Assembly: GCA_002720865.1 (NCBI GenBank)
Contig: PBIO01000008.1
Coordinates: 1-63,096, forward strand
Length of the DNA: 63,096 nucleotides
Origin: Halobacteriovorax sp.
GTDB taxonomy: Bacteria; Bdellovibrionota; Bacteriovoracia; Bacteriovoracales; Bacteriovoracaceae
Direction: 5' to 3'
Translations under genes and position numbers: made by a program
Part shown: positions 1 to 8,025 of the stretch, in pieces
Numbering within the stretch: position 1 is the stretch's first letter
How the letters are laid out: each line of letters opens with the position of its first letter
Notes under the pieces: generated by a model
Databases searched by the model: none
What the model saw: the letters and a program-made list of their open reading frames with translations, nothing else
What the model was told of the DNA's origin: nothing

Positions 1-265
1 AGGGCAGCTGGATTATTTTTAGATCAAAAACAGACCAGTGGGGTTCAAACCTCTATAAATCATCAATTCTAAAAGAGTTCTTTAATTCGGTTTGAGACCT
101 GGCATTATTCATCACCATGGTAGTAGGTCAGTTTCTAAGATTTTACGGCTAACTACTTAATATAATAAAGGTTCGCATATTCCTGCGCAATCTAAAGTAA
201 AAAACTAAGTTACTAAAGTGAAAGGCGGCTTTTTCCGAAAAGTAGGTAGGCTAGTGAGGTTAAGC
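1..265. other. Left edge of window: possible 3' end of an upstream gene, then non-coding leader
   Basis: No complete gene fits here. Two plus-strand frames stay open from the window edge: one ends at a TAA at 70-72, the other at a TGA at 93-95. Either could be the last codons of a gene cut by the window edge, and the sequence alone does not decide. A TATAAT-like hexamer lies at about 161-166, but no convincing -35 box precedes it. The FHA gene could be read from a GTG at 218, but that codon has no ribosome binding site. Confidence 0.3.
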
Positions 266-1327
266 GTGAGTAAAAATGACTTTTTTCTATTTGATCAGTC
301 TAGATTGGAAAGAATTGAACTATTCGATGATATTGTCTTTGGGAGAGATCCGAGTTGTGACGTTATTATTGATGATGTGATGGTTAGTAACTCTCATTTT
401 AAAATTAAGATTATCGACTATGAAGTATATGTCATCGACTTAGAGTCATCTAATAAGACACTGGTGAATGATGTCGAAATTATTCCCAACAAAGAAATAA
501 AGTTAAACCCAAAAGATGTTATTAGAGTAGGAAGTCAAGAGTACGCTTATTCTAGTGGAGCCGTCAGAAAATTAAATTTGCCAGAGTTAAGTAGTACTTT
601 AAAAGTCGGTAGGTTTGATGAACAAAGTGAATCTTCATTGAAAATTGAACGTCTTGAAAATGAAGAAAGCTATGAGGACTCAGAACCGGCTCTTGCTGTT
701 GAAGTTGAATTGCCGAAACAAAAAGTTGAGACGGGTTTAAAGGGATTAAGAAAAGCCAAAAAATACTTAGACGATCTTGAGAATGTTCAAAAAGAGATTG
801 TCGAGAAAATTGCAAGCCTAAAGAAAATGAGAAGAAGAAAGATTGAGGTCGGCGCAAAAATGGATCAAATGAAAAAGATCCTGCAAGAGTCTGACTTTAA
901 AACTGAAAAAGACTTTGAAAATGAACTAAGAATTCATCGAGGAACCGCTGAAGGTTTTAAGATGAAAATACAAAAAGAAGAGAAAGAAATAGCCAAAGCC
1001 AAGGCTATAATTGCTGAAGCTGAAGAAACAATTGCTCAAGCACAGTTTAATATTTCGACGATCAAGGGGCAGTCAAAAGAATCTATCGATCGCTTTGATG
1101 CCGTAAATAGTGAATACGATATTTTCAAAAATAAAACAGTATTTGAAAATGAGTTTCAGACCTTAAAAGAAACAATTAAAAAGTATGAGTCATTGGACTT
1201 AGAAAGTAAGCAAGAAGAAGTTGAAAAAGAGATTAAGCTAAAGAATCAACAGTATAAAGATATGCAAAATCATTATGGGGCTAAGCTAAATTCTGAAATC
1301 CAGTTGAAGAAAGCCTCTTCTGAATAA
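266..1327 (+). CDS. FHA-domain protein with long coiled coil
   Basis: Begins with a forkhead-associated (FHA) domain over about the first 100 residues. The FGRDPSCDVIIDD core, a VSNSHFKI segment and a later LESSNKT stretch match the family's phosphothreonine-binding loops. From about residue 150 to the end it is Lys/Glu-rich and predicted coiled coil, with no membrane segment or signal peptide, so it is probably a cytoplasmic scaffold that recognises phosphoproteins. The GTG at 266 is preferred because GAGG sits six bases upstream; a GTG at 218 is in frame but has no Shine-Dalgarno. dtd follows two bases downstream, suggesting co-transcription. The partner kinase is not in the window. Confidence 0.75.
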   Translation: MSKNDFFLFDQSRLERIELFDDIVFGRDPSCDVIIDDVMVSNSHFKIKIIDYEVYVIDLESSNKTLVNDVEIIPNKEIKLNPKDVIRVGSQEYAYSSGAVRKLNLPELSSTLKVGRFDEQSESSLKIERLENEESYEDSEPALAVEVELPKQKVETGLKGLRKAKKYLDDLENVQKEIVEKIASLKKMRRRKIEVGAKMDQMKKILQESDFKTEKDFENELRIHRGTAEGFKMKIQKEEKEIAKAKAIIAEAEETIAQAQFNISTIKGQSKESIDRFDAVNSEYDIFKNKTVFENEFQTLKETIKKYESLDLESKQEEVEKEIKLKNQQYKDMQNHYGAKLNSEIQLKKASSE

Positions 1328-1329
1328 TT

Positions 1330-1767
1330 GTGAAAGTCGTAATTCAAAGGTCCTTAAATTCTAAAGTAATTGTGGATGACAAAATCGTGGGTGAGATTTC
1401 TAACGGAATGGTTCTATTGGTGTGCTTTGAAAAAGGAGACAACTTAGAAACAATAAAGAAGTCTTCTGAGAAAATACAAAAGTTGAGAATCTTTACGGAT
1501 GAGACCACAGGCAAAATGAACAAAGGTATTACTGAAGTAGGTGGCTCTTTCCTCGCTATTAGTCAGTTTACCCTTTCCTGGGATGGGGCTAAAGGGAATC
1601 GCCCGAGCTTTGACAATTCATTAGAGCCGAGTCTAGCTGAAGAGTATTTTGAACTCTTTTGTCTTGAGCTAGAAAAAACTGCGAAGGTGGAAAAAGGGGT
1701 TTTCGGAAGGTATATGGACGTTAGAATTAAAAACGATGGACCGGTTACTTTCTCTTTGGACTTTTAA
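1330..1767 (+). CDS. dtd: D-aminoacyl-tRNA deacylase
   Basis: Full-length (145 residues) DTD. It hydrolyses D-amino acids, and mischarged glycine, from tRNA as a proofreading step in the cytoplasm. Both family signatures are present: SQFTL near residue 78, and NDGPVTF near the C-terminus, which holds the cross-subunit Gly-cisPro element. The KGNRPSF segment also fits. It starts at a GTG immediately after the FHA gene. Its 3' end overlaps the convergent minus-strand gene by 23 bases, so the two transcripts are complementary at their ends. Confidence 0.93.
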   Translation: MKVVIQRSLNSKVIVDDKIVGEISNGMVLLVCFEKGDNLETIKKSSEKIQKLRIFTDETTGKMNKGITEVGGSFLAISQFTLSWDGAKGNRPSFDNSLEPSLAEEYFELFCLELEKTAKVEKGVFGRYMDVRIKNDGPVTFSLDF

Positions 1768-2128
1768 AATACTTTTTTAAGCATTGCTTTTTGCAATAAT
1801 ACTTACTTTTTTTACTCGCAAACTTTATTCCCGCTTTATTGGCCTTAATGTCATTCCAATCGGCATCACCGGGACCAAAGATATCCCAAAACTCCTTTAA
1901 GTATCCTATAAGGTAAGCTTCTTCTTTAGGGCACTTTACGGCGAGATAACAAGACATCGCACAATGCATTGTCTTATCATTTGGTAATTTTTCAACTTCC
2001 TTTTTATAATAAAAAGCATAGTAGCTTGCACAAAATATTTTTTCATTACTAGGTGAAGCCACTGCATTGGACATGATATTTAAAGAAAAAAGGCTAATAA
2101 GAAAAAAGGTAATCGCCGTTTTAATCAT
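1745..2128 (-). CDS. Small secreted Cys-rich protein of unknown function
   Basis: 127 residues with an N-terminal signal peptide (hydrophobic stretch to about residue 24). The mature part has six cysteines: two early ones, a CAMSC pair region near residue 57-61 and a CKKQC pair near the end. This suggests disulfide bonds in the periplasm or outside. A segment with a conserved-looking His, a GYLKE(F) motif and a D-x-KANKAG stretch resembles metal-site domains of the DUF6973 kind, but that comparison is from memory and weak. The start overlaps the end of the C92-type hydrolase gene by four bases, so it is translated with that gene and may act with it. Confidence 0.6.
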   Translation of the reverse strand: MIKTAITFFLISLFSLNIMSNAVASPSNEKIFCASYYAFYYKKEVEKLPNDKTMHCAMSCYLAVKCPKEEAYLIGYLKEFWDIFGPGDADWNDIKANKAGIKFASKKSKYYCKKQCLKKYFKSPKRK

Positions 2129-3717
2129 AAATTGTTTCCATCAAGGTGATCAAAAGGAGCTTCATATGAATAATCTTTATACTCTGACCAACATTCGTTT
2201 TTGAACCTTATACCACCACGTCTATTAGATCTGTATTTAGATCTCTTACATTTTCTGAATTTTTCATGGAACTGGCTACGATTGCTTTTCTTCGCTCTGA
2301 AACCAATTAAACTTGCAAATTTAGCTTTTGATTTAAAGGCATAACCTGTTTTTGCACCTTCTAAGTAGGTAACAAGCTCAATAGGAGAGTTCTCATAAAA
2401 TACCAAGGCTGCAATATTATCTGGCTGAAGAGTATGCCTTCCAACCACTTTCGTCGTTGGCCAGTTTACGGGTCCGTAAGAGAGAGAAATGATTTCAGTA
2501 CAAGTGATAGTGTTAGCCGTCATTGCATCGAAACTATAGTCATATTTTTTTCCGATTTGGCTAAAAAGCTCCTTAAAAACTCTACTGTATTCTTTCTCTC
2601 CATATGAAGCTGATTCGTTATGTCGTATAACGGCCATGGCGTCTAGATTCATCCAGTGATCCAAAGTATCCCAAACGAGACCCCATCTTCTTACTTCATA
2701 AATAGAATAACCTTGTCTGATTTTTTCTTGGAATGGCTTGATTATAGGGCTATCCCACATTCCGATTTCCCTTAACTGCTCTTCGTTTCCTAGCCAGACC
2801 CCAATATGTCCCCAGTGTCCTGGAATAGTATAATCGGTTAGTTTAAAACTTTTCTTTTCCAGAAGAAGGTCGAGGGGCTTTAACTTTTTTAACAATTCTT
2901 TCTGGGCCTTTTTATTTTTATAAAGTCTTCCTTCTCTCCACTCAATTGGTCCCACTAGAGCGCCAAAGCCTGCAGAGAGCCCTCCGGTTAGCGATCCGGT
3001 TGTATTGGCAAAACCGTCAGAAAATGAAATTCCAAAACTACCAAATTTGTAAAACTCCTTGAGAGATTTGTCTTGCTCTACAAGTTTGTAAATATAAGTT
3101 GAATGAAGTTTCGCTCGTAATCTTTTATTTTTGCTTTTATGAGAATTCAACTGATAGTCAATGATTATACTCTCGAGCTTTTTAATTTTATTTTTATTTA
3201 AAATTTTCTTAGTGATCTCTTCTAAATTTCCAATCCCTGAATTATTTAGCTCAGCCTGATCTTTTACAACCCTTCTTAGGGCGGTACTTCTATAAAAAAG
3301 ATCGTAAGTTTGTTTGTAATCTTGAAGGAGTTGGCTATAGAGGATGGCCCAGCTTAAAGTTCTATTGCTTCCATTGAACTCCGTTCTACTTGGTTCAATC
3401 GCTGTCAATTTATCGTAATACTCGCTTGAGATTTGAAGATAGGCACCAACTGATAAATTAAGGATGGCCAATTGATAACCGTTGAGTGGCTTATCTTCCT
3501 TTAATTCATTAAGAAGTTGATGACCAAAATTATTGGTAAAGTTATGAATTTTCTTATGCCTTGATTCCGCCGATGGGTCATCAGCAAGTTCTGCTTTGTT
3601 CTCAAGTAAAGATTGAATTTTACTTTCAAAGTAAATTAAATCCTTAATCGTAACTTCATTTGCATGAGCAGGGTTCAAGTTCAAAATAACAATTAGGGCG
3701 AAGATTAGTTTTTTCAT
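2125..3717 (-). CDS. Secreted YiiX/C92-type permuted papain-fold hydrolase
   Basis: 530 residues with a signal peptide (about residues 1-19). The C-terminal half carries the permuted NlpC/P60 arrangement of the YiiX/YebB (peptidase C92) group: a His in PGHWGHIGVW (His304 counted from the ATG) comes before the Cys in TCTEIISLSYG (Cys406). Known relatives cleave amide or acyl bonds in cell-wall or lipid substrates; the substrate here is unknown. The N-terminal 270 residues match nothing I recognise. A Cys-containing tail follows the catalytic domain. It is paralogous to the gene at 37803-39545, with the same layout and recognisable similarity throughout the C-terminal half. It forms an operon with the Cys-rich gene downstream. 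Confidence 0.78.
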   Translation of the reverse strand: MKKLIFALIVILNLNPAHANEVTIKDLIYFESKIQSLLENKAELADDPSAESRHKKIHNFTNNFGHQLLNELKEDKPLNGYQLAILNLSVGAYLQISSEYYDKLTAIEPSRTEFNGSNRTLSWAILYSQLLQDYKQTYDLFYRSTALRRVVKDQAELNNSGIGNLEEITKKILNKNKIKKLESIIIDYQLNSHKSKNKRLRAKLHSTYIYKLVEQDKSLKEFYKFGSFGISFSDGFANTTGSLTGGLSAGFGALVGPIEWREGRLYKNKKAQKELLKKLKPLDLLLEKKSFKLTDYTIPGHWGHIGVWLGNEEQLREIGMWDSPIIKPFQEKIRQGYSIYEVRRWGLVWDTLDHWMNLDAMAVIRHNESASYGEKEYSRVFKELFSQIGKKYDYSFDAMTANTITCTEIISLSYGPVNWPTTKVVGRHTLQPDNIAALVFYENSPIELVTYLEGAKTGYAFKSKAKFASLIGFRAKKSNRSQFHEKFRKCKRSKYRSNRRGGIRFKNECWSEYKDYSYEAPFDHLDGNNL

Positions 3718-3742
3718 AGACTTACATACTACTGTTTTGAGT

Positions 3743-3766
3743 GCGTTGACTCAATGCGTCGTGTAA
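3743..3766 (-). promoter_or_regulatory. Dyad and shared 19-base element upstream of the first C92-type gene
   Basis: GCGTTGACTCAATGC at 3743-3757 is a 15-base near-perfect palindrome. The overlapping 19 bases at 3748-3766, read on the minus strand, match 15 of 19 positions of a segment at 39593-39611 in front of the paralogous gene. It lies 31-49 bases upstream of the ATG. It is a candidate regulator-binding site; no regulator is known. Confidence 0.3.
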
Positions 3767-3802
3767 TATGTATAGGATATTTTACTTAATAATTTTAAGG
3801 GC

Positions 3803-4138
3803 TTAGGCCCAGGTAGGGGTCTTTTTATCGGATAACCTAAGTTTCCAGTGTTCTAAGATTTCATCAAGTAGACCTTCGTCTAGTAGGATGATCTCTAGGT
3901 CCACCATCTGCTCTTCCTGATCTACGGGGAGTTGTACTCCTGGGATAAAGTGATTAACAGCTTCTTCGCTCTTTTGGCTAGTGATTGAAAGAGAATAAAA
4001 GGCCATTTCACCAGATTCAAGTAGCTCCTTATCCTCATTTGAGAGAATATTCCAGCGTTCAATAGGCCTATGCTCTGGATCAGGGTCAAGATAAATGGTG
4101 AAATCATAATCTTTGTATTCTAGTTTGAAGGCACTCAT
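3803..4138 (-). CDS. Conserved-looking acidic cytoplasmic protein, unknown function
   Basis: 111 residues, acidic, no signal peptide or membrane segment. I do not recognise a family. The start is placed at the ATG at 4138, which has AGGAATT seven or so bases upstream. A longer reading frame reaching 4258 would run across the divergent rarD start and is unlikely. The gene is divergent from rarD, with 55 bases between the two starts. A small GGGC/GCCC hairpin overlaps its stop codon. Confidence 0.55.
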   Translation of the reverse strand: MSAFKLEYKDYDFTIYLDPDPEHRPIERWNILSNEDKELLESGEMAFYSLSITSQKSEEAVNHFIPGVQLPVDQEEQMVDLEIILLDEGLLDEILEHWKLRLSDKKTPTWA

Positions 4139-4193
4139 AATAATTCCTACTGACTGAACTTCTATCATAAAAAAGGGATAGGTTATAGGGATA

Positions 4194-5087
4194 GTGAATA
4201 TTTCATCAGAAAATTCAAGTTTTCGAGGCGTTCTGTTTTCCCTTGGGGCTTTTCTCATTTGGGGTTTAGCACCTATTTATTGGAAACAAATTTCTTATAT
4301 CTCATCCACAGAGCTATTGGGTCATCGAATTCTTTGGGGTTTTTTATGTTTAGGCTTGCTCCTTTTAATAAAGAGAGGAAAATCTTTACTCGATGAACTA
4401 AAGCTAATAGGGGACAGATACTTAATATTGTCGAGCTTTCTTATTTTTTCGAACTGGTATCTTTTTGTTTGGGCAGTTAATAATAACCATATCCTAGATG
4501 CTAGTCTTGGCTATTACTTAACTCCGCTTATTAATATCATTACTGGTTATATTTTCTTTAATGAGAGGATGGGAAAGTTAAAAATATTGGCCATTGCTTT
4601 AGCTGCTCTTGGGGTTGGGCTTCTTTTCTTTTCTAATTCGGGTAGTCCCATTATTTCATTATTCTTAGCCGGAACTTTTTCACTATATGGATATCTTAAA
4701 AAAAAATCAAAGCTCTCTGCTCAATCGGCTTTGTTATTTGAAATGTTTGTTTGGACAGTTCCAGTTTTTATATACTTTATGTTCCTTGGGCTTAAGGGAG
4801 AGCTCAGCTTTTTTAATGTTAGTCCCTCTGTGTCCTTCTATATTTTCTTTGCTGGTATTATTACTGTTGCCCCACTTTGGTTATTTAACAACGCTGTTAG
4901 ACACTTGGACTTAGGTACGGTAGGTTTTTTACAATATATTGCCCCCAGTTTGCAGCTAATCGTTGGGGTTCTTGTGTATAATGAATCTTGGAGTAAGGAG
5001 CGTTTATTAACCTTCATTCTGATTTGGTTTGGAATACTTCTTTATTCAGTAGATAGTTATCGTAAGAAGAGAGTGAATGAAACTTAA
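4194..5087 (+). CDS. rarD: RarD-type EamA/DMT transporter
   Basis: 297 residues with about ten hydrophobic segments, the standard size of RarD. The N-terminus has the family pattern: LIWGLAPIYWK, then ELLGHRILWGF. A late QYIAPSLQLIVGV segment also fits. The protein is an inner-membrane drug/metabolite transporter; its substrate is not known for most members, despite the old chloramphenicol-sensitivity name. It starts at a GTG shortly after AGGG. Its last 11 bases overlap the start of the nucleotidyltransferase gene, so the two are probably co-translated. Confidence 0.88.
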   Translation: MNISSENSSFRGVLFSLGAFLIWGLAPIYWKQISYISSTELLGHRILWGFLCLGLLLLIKRGKSLLDELKLIGDRYLILSSFLIFSNWYLFVWAVNNNHILDASLGYYLTPLINIITGYIFFNERMGKLKILAIALAALGVGLLFFSNSGSPIISLFLAGTFSLYGYLKKKSKLSAQSALLFEMFVWTVPVFIYFMFLGLKGELSFFNVSPSVSFYIFFAGIITVAPLWLFNNAVRHLDLGTVGFLQYIAPSLQLIVGVLVYNESWSKERLLTFILIWFGILLYSVDSYRKKRVNET

Positions 5088-5724
5088 TTATTTATCAAAA
5101 GATTTTAAACCAGAAGACGTTAGCTTCGACTCAATTGAAGAAGAGATGGCATTTTGTCTCGAACTTGGTAGTTGCTTTTCTCTTATGCCTGAGGGCGAGG
5201 GAGTAGCACCGTCTTGGCTTTTAAAGTCTAAGGTCGAAGATGAAGTGGTTTTTTATCCAGGAACATTTAACCCTTGGCATTTAGGTCATAGGGCCTGCTT
5301 GGATCTTTGTCCTGGAAAACCAATCATCATTGTTCCAGACTTTAATCCTTGGAAAGAAGGTGAGAAGAGACAAAGGCCTTGGGAACTAGTGAAGGACCTT
5401 CTCTTTCGCCTAGAAAATACGAACTATAGTATTTTTCCAGGATTCTTAGGAAAAGAAACGGGTAACCCAACTATTGACTGGTTCCCAAAAGTTAATATAC
5501 GGAACAAAAGCCTCTTGATTGGCGATGATAGTTTCTTATCTCTTCATAAATGGAAAGACTCAGCTGAATTAGTAAAGCATATCTCTACGCTTTATGTGGC
5601 TCCTAGAGGGGCAAGGGGTGATCTTTTAGAGGAACAGATTAAAAAATTTCCTGGTCTGAATATTGTCTTCTTAGAGCACCATGACTTCGAAGGGGTTTCT
5701 TCGACTGGACTTCGCAAGGAATAA
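5077..5724 (+). CDS. NadD-like nucleotidyltransferase family protein
   Basis: 215 residues with the nucleotidyltransferase alpha/beta phosphodiesterase signature: YPGTFNPWHLGH near residue 65 (the HxGH-type nucleotide site) and VSSTGLR near the C-terminus, matching the ISSTxIR motif of NMN/NaMN adenylyltransferases. The N-terminal 60 residues are extra compared with classical NadD, and the middle is divergent. The exact substrate (nicotinate mononucleotide or another) is therefore uncertain. It overlaps rarD by 11 bases and is followed by a strong hairpin terminator. Confidence 0.7.
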   Translation: MKLNYLSKDFKPEDVSFDSIEEEMAFCLELGSCFSLMPEGEGVAPSWLLKSKVEDEVVFYPGTFNPWHLGHRACLDLCPGKPIIIVPDFNPWKEGEKRQRPWELVKDLLFRLENTNYSIFPGFLGKETGNPTIDWFPKVNIRNKSLLIGDDSFLSLHKWKDSAELVKHISTLYVAPRGARGDLLEEQIKKFPGLNIVFLEHHDFEGVSSTGLRKE

Positions 5725-5726
5725 AA

Positions 5727-5755
5727 AAAGGCTCGTAAAAACGAGCCTTTCTTTA
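5727..5755. terminator. Bidirectional rho-independent terminator
   Basis: AAAGGCTCGT (5727-5736), a four-base loop, then ACGAGCCTTT (5741-5750): a 10-base perfect stem flanked by A-rich sequence on the left and T-rich on the right. It sits between the convergent nucleotidyltransferase and rpsD genes and can stop both. Confidence 0.88.
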
Positions 5756-5775
5756 TTAGAAATATAAATAAATTC

Positions 5776-6405
5776 TTACTTAACTTTCCAGTAGTATTCC
5801 GTCACAAGCTGACCTTGATACTCAAAAGGAATATCAGTTGGAAGAGGAAGTTCTACCATAGTCGCTTTCTTTTGATCTCCACCTTCTACTTTGTAGTTGG
5901 CAGGAACGGCAGGAAGACGAGGAGTTGTTTGAGCATGCTTGTAAGTTTGGTTGTTATAACCTTTCTCAGTTAGAGAAATTACATCACCTTTCTTAACTAT
6001 GTAGCTTGATCTATCAACTTTCTTTCCGTTGATAAGAACTTGTCCGTGTGCAACCATCTGAGAGGCTGCTGGAATTGAAGGAGCCCAGTTAAGTCTAAAA
6101 ATTACGTTGTTAAGACGTGACTCTAGACCGATTACTAGTGTTTCCATCCAAGCTCTGTCTTTAACTTTCTTAGACGCCTTAACGTACTTAACAAGTTGTT
6201 TTTCACGGATACCGTAATGGAAAGTAAGCTTTTGCTTTTCTTTCAGACGGATCGCGTATTCAGAGATTTTCTTTCTTGAGTTTCCATGAACACCTGGTCC
6301 GTATGGACGACGTTCAAGGGCACCTGCTTTTCCAAGACCTGGAAGTTCGATGCCAAGGGCTCGTTGCATTTTAAATTTGCTACGGCCAGTAGTTGATTTT
6401 GCCAT
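5776..6405 (-). CDS. rpsD: 30S ribosomal protein S4
   Basis: 209 residues, full length. The N-terminal segment LERRPYGPGVHG, then EKQKLTFHYGIREKQ, and the S4 RNA-binding domain (SRLNNVIFRLNWAPS; VAHGQVLINGKKV) are diagnostic. It nucleates 30S assembly by binding 16S rRNA. The N-terminal zinc-knuckle cysteines are absent, so this is the zinc-free (C-) form. It stands alone rather than in the alpha operon with rpsK/rpoA; whether a second copy exists elsewhere cannot be told from here. The leader holds a small palindrome, GTTACCTAAGTAAC (6433-6446), that could form a hairpin in the mRNA. Confidence 0.95.
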   Translation of the reverse strand: MAKSTTGRSKFKMQRALGIELPGLGKAGALERRPYGPGVHGNSRKKISEYAIRLKEKQKLTFHYGIREKQLVKYVKASKKVKDRAWMETLVIGLESRLNNVIFRLNWAPSIPAASQMVAHGQVLINGKKVDRSSYIVKKGDVISLTEKGYNNQTYKHAQTTPRLPAVPANYKVEGGDQKKATMVELPLPTDIPFEYQGQLVTEYYWKVK

Positions 6406-6467
6406 TTGTTACTCCAACTAAATTGACTCTGCGTTACCTAAGTAACTAGTTAAAATTGTAAGGGCTA

Positions 6468-6496
6468 TATCTACCTATCTTAGAATTAAGTGTCAA
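6468..6496 (-). promoter_or_regulatory. Sigma-70 type promoter for rpsD
   Basis: On the minus strand a perfect TTGACA (6496-6491) is followed after 17 bases by TAGATA (6473-6468). The -35 box is consensus and the -10 box weak. It is placed about 60 bases upstream of the rpsD start, the expected position. Confidence 0.45.
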
Positions 6497-6556
6497 CAGA
6501 TAGAGACCATTAGTGTCATGGGGCTAATCCGGAAAAAGTTCTTTAATTTCGGATGT

Positions 6557-7438
6557 TTAACTAATGCTATCAAGTACAAATTGCTTATATATTTGATGAA
6601 GTTTTTGAGTTTTGGGACCAGGTTTTCCAGATCCAATAAGAGAATCGTCGACTTTGACTATAGGAACGATCTCTTTAGTTGAGCTGGTCAAGAAGCATTC
6701 ATCAGCTTTTTTTAATCGTTCTGGAGTAATATTTTCTTCACTTACATTAAGTCCATTTTTGGAAGCAAGTAAGAGAAGGCTTTTTCTGGTTATCCCGCCT
6801 AAAAGTCCGGCGTCCAAAGGTGGAGTAATAAAGTGATCCCCTTCAACTATCCAAATATTACTTGTTGTTCCTTCAGTAATATTTCCTTTGTAATTTAACA
6901 TCATGGCATCAAAGGCTCCTTTCTCTTTTGCTTCGGCCATGGCCAAAACATTATTAAGATAGTTTCCGGATTTAACACCTGGGTCTATGGACCTTTTTGA
7001 GTTTCTTAAAACATCTGAAACGATCAAGGTAACTCCTTCTTCGTACCAGGACTTTGGGTATTCTGGAAGTTGTCTTCCAATGATGACCAAATTATTAGAT
7101 TTAGCAGCGGCAGGATCTAAGTTTATCTCTCCTTCACCTCTAGTAACGATAATTCTAATATAAAGTCTATCTCCCTCGATAGCTTCTACGACTTTAAAAA
7201 TTTCAGAGACGAGCTCTTCTCTGGTAAAGCTAAAGTCCATATAAATTGACTTCGCTGATCGATAAAGCCGATCTAAATGTTCGTCTAAAAGGAATGGGAT
7301 TCTGTTGTAAGTAAGAGTGACCTCGTAAACAGAGTCACCATAAAGAAAACCTCTATCCATTACCGAAATAGATGTTTCACCAGGTTTAGAGATAACTCCA
7401 TTAACAGAAATAATTTCTCTACTCAAAAACGCCCTCAT
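6557..7438 (-). CDS. Class IV aminotransferase (branched-chain / D-amino-acid type)
   Basis: PLP enzyme of fold type IV. Visible motifs: ISVMDRGFLYGDSVYE near the N-terminus; the catalytic Lys in PGVKSGNYLNNVLA, typical of branched-chain aminotransferases; and NITEGTTSNIW, which contacts the cofactor phosphate. The choice between IlvE, D-alanine aminotransferase and aminodeoxychorismate lyase is open; the NYLN context favours an IlvE-like role. Start is uncertain: the ATG at 7438 has AGGAT only two bases away, while a TTG at 7426 has GAGGG at ideal spacing. Either way the gene overlaps the end of the rhodanese lipoprotein gene and is probably translated with it. Confidence 0.82.
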   Translation of the reverse strand: MRAFLSREIISVNGVISKPGETSISVMDRGFLYGDSVYEVTLTYNRIPFLLDEHLDRLYRSAKSIYMDFSFTREELVSEIFKVVEAIEGDRLYIRIIVTRGEGEINLDPAAAKSNNLVIIGRQLPEYPKSWYEEGVTLIVSDVLRNSKRSIDPGVKSGNYLNNVLAMAEAKEKGAFDAMMLNYKGNITEGTTSNIWIVEGDHFITPPLDAGLLGGITRKSLLLLASKNGLNVSEENITPERLKKADECFLTSSTKEIVPIVKVDDSLIGSGKPGPKTQKLHQIYKQFVLDSIS

Positions 7439-7931
7439 ATCCTGTAGGTAGAAAGTTCCAAGCCTCTTCATAAACATGAGCCTTATTAGTTTCTACTCCA
7501 TTTACTTCAAACTTGAGACCCCGATGGGCCCAGCCTAGTAAGCTTTCTTTTAAGTTAAAAGCCTCTATATTTTTCTTTTTTAATTTTCTTACATACTCGC
7601 TACTTCGATATCCGATCGTACAATAGGCGACCACTTTCTTATTTTGATATTTTGTTGAATGAGACTCGAATTCCTTAGAGCTTATAGCTCCAGGAATAAT
7701 GCTGACCCTTCTTTCTTCTATGGGCCTAACGTCAACAAGCACTAGCTCTGTCCCTTCTGACTTCCATTTAAGATATTCCTCTATACTTACTTGGGGGACA
7801 TCCGAAAACTTATTGGCAATTTGTGACGCCATAACCTCAACAGATTTACGTTTATTTTTAGCAGCGGATTGAGGATTTATACAACTCAATGCAAAAACTC
7901 CTAGAATAGTGATGGAAATTAGCCTGTTCAT
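7419..7931 (-). CDS. Rhodanese-domain lipoprotein
   Basis: 170 residues. The N-terminus is a lipoprotein signal ending in a lipobox-like LSC, with Cys17 as the expected lipidation site. From about residue 45 on it is a single rhodanese domain. LVLVDVRPIEE and the active-site loop AYCTIGYRS (Cys104) are both present, so it is probably catalytically competent in sulfur transfer or in handling a thiol in the envelope. No partner is evident. It leads a two-gene operon with the class IV aminotransferase. Confidence 0.82.
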   Translation of the reverse strand: MNRLISITILGVFALSCINPQSAAKNKRKSVEVMASQIANKFSDVPQVSIEEYLKWKSEGTELVLVDVRPIEERRVSIIPGAISSKEFESHSTKYQNKKVVAYCTIGYRSSEYVRKLKKKNIEAFNLKESLLGWAHRGLKFEVNGVETNKAHVYEEAWNFLPTGYEGVFE

Positions 7932-7969
7932 GGGCGGATTATAGCTATGGAGTAACGTTTAGCAAATAT

Positions 7970-7999
7970 TTGACTGACAATGTTAATTATTGGGATAAT
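7970..7999 (+). promoter_or_regulatory. Sigma-70 type promoter for the CFI-box protein gene
   Basis: TTGACT (7970-7975), 18 bases, GATAAT (7994-7999), ending 26 bases before the ATG at 8026. Both boxes are one mismatch from consensus. Confidence 0.5.
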
Positions 8000-8025
8000 T
8001 ATCTGTAACTATAGAGGTTTACTAG

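Noticed and set aside
34-60. TTCAAAC loop with weak 5-base stem, like the T-arm of a tRNA 3' end
   Set aside because: The stem depends on G-T pairs, no acceptor stem or CCA follows, and the same bases are open in coding frames.
3803-4258. Longer version of the acidic protein starting at 4258
   Set aside because: It would cover the divergent rarD start and lacks a ribosome site; the ATG at 4138 has a good one.
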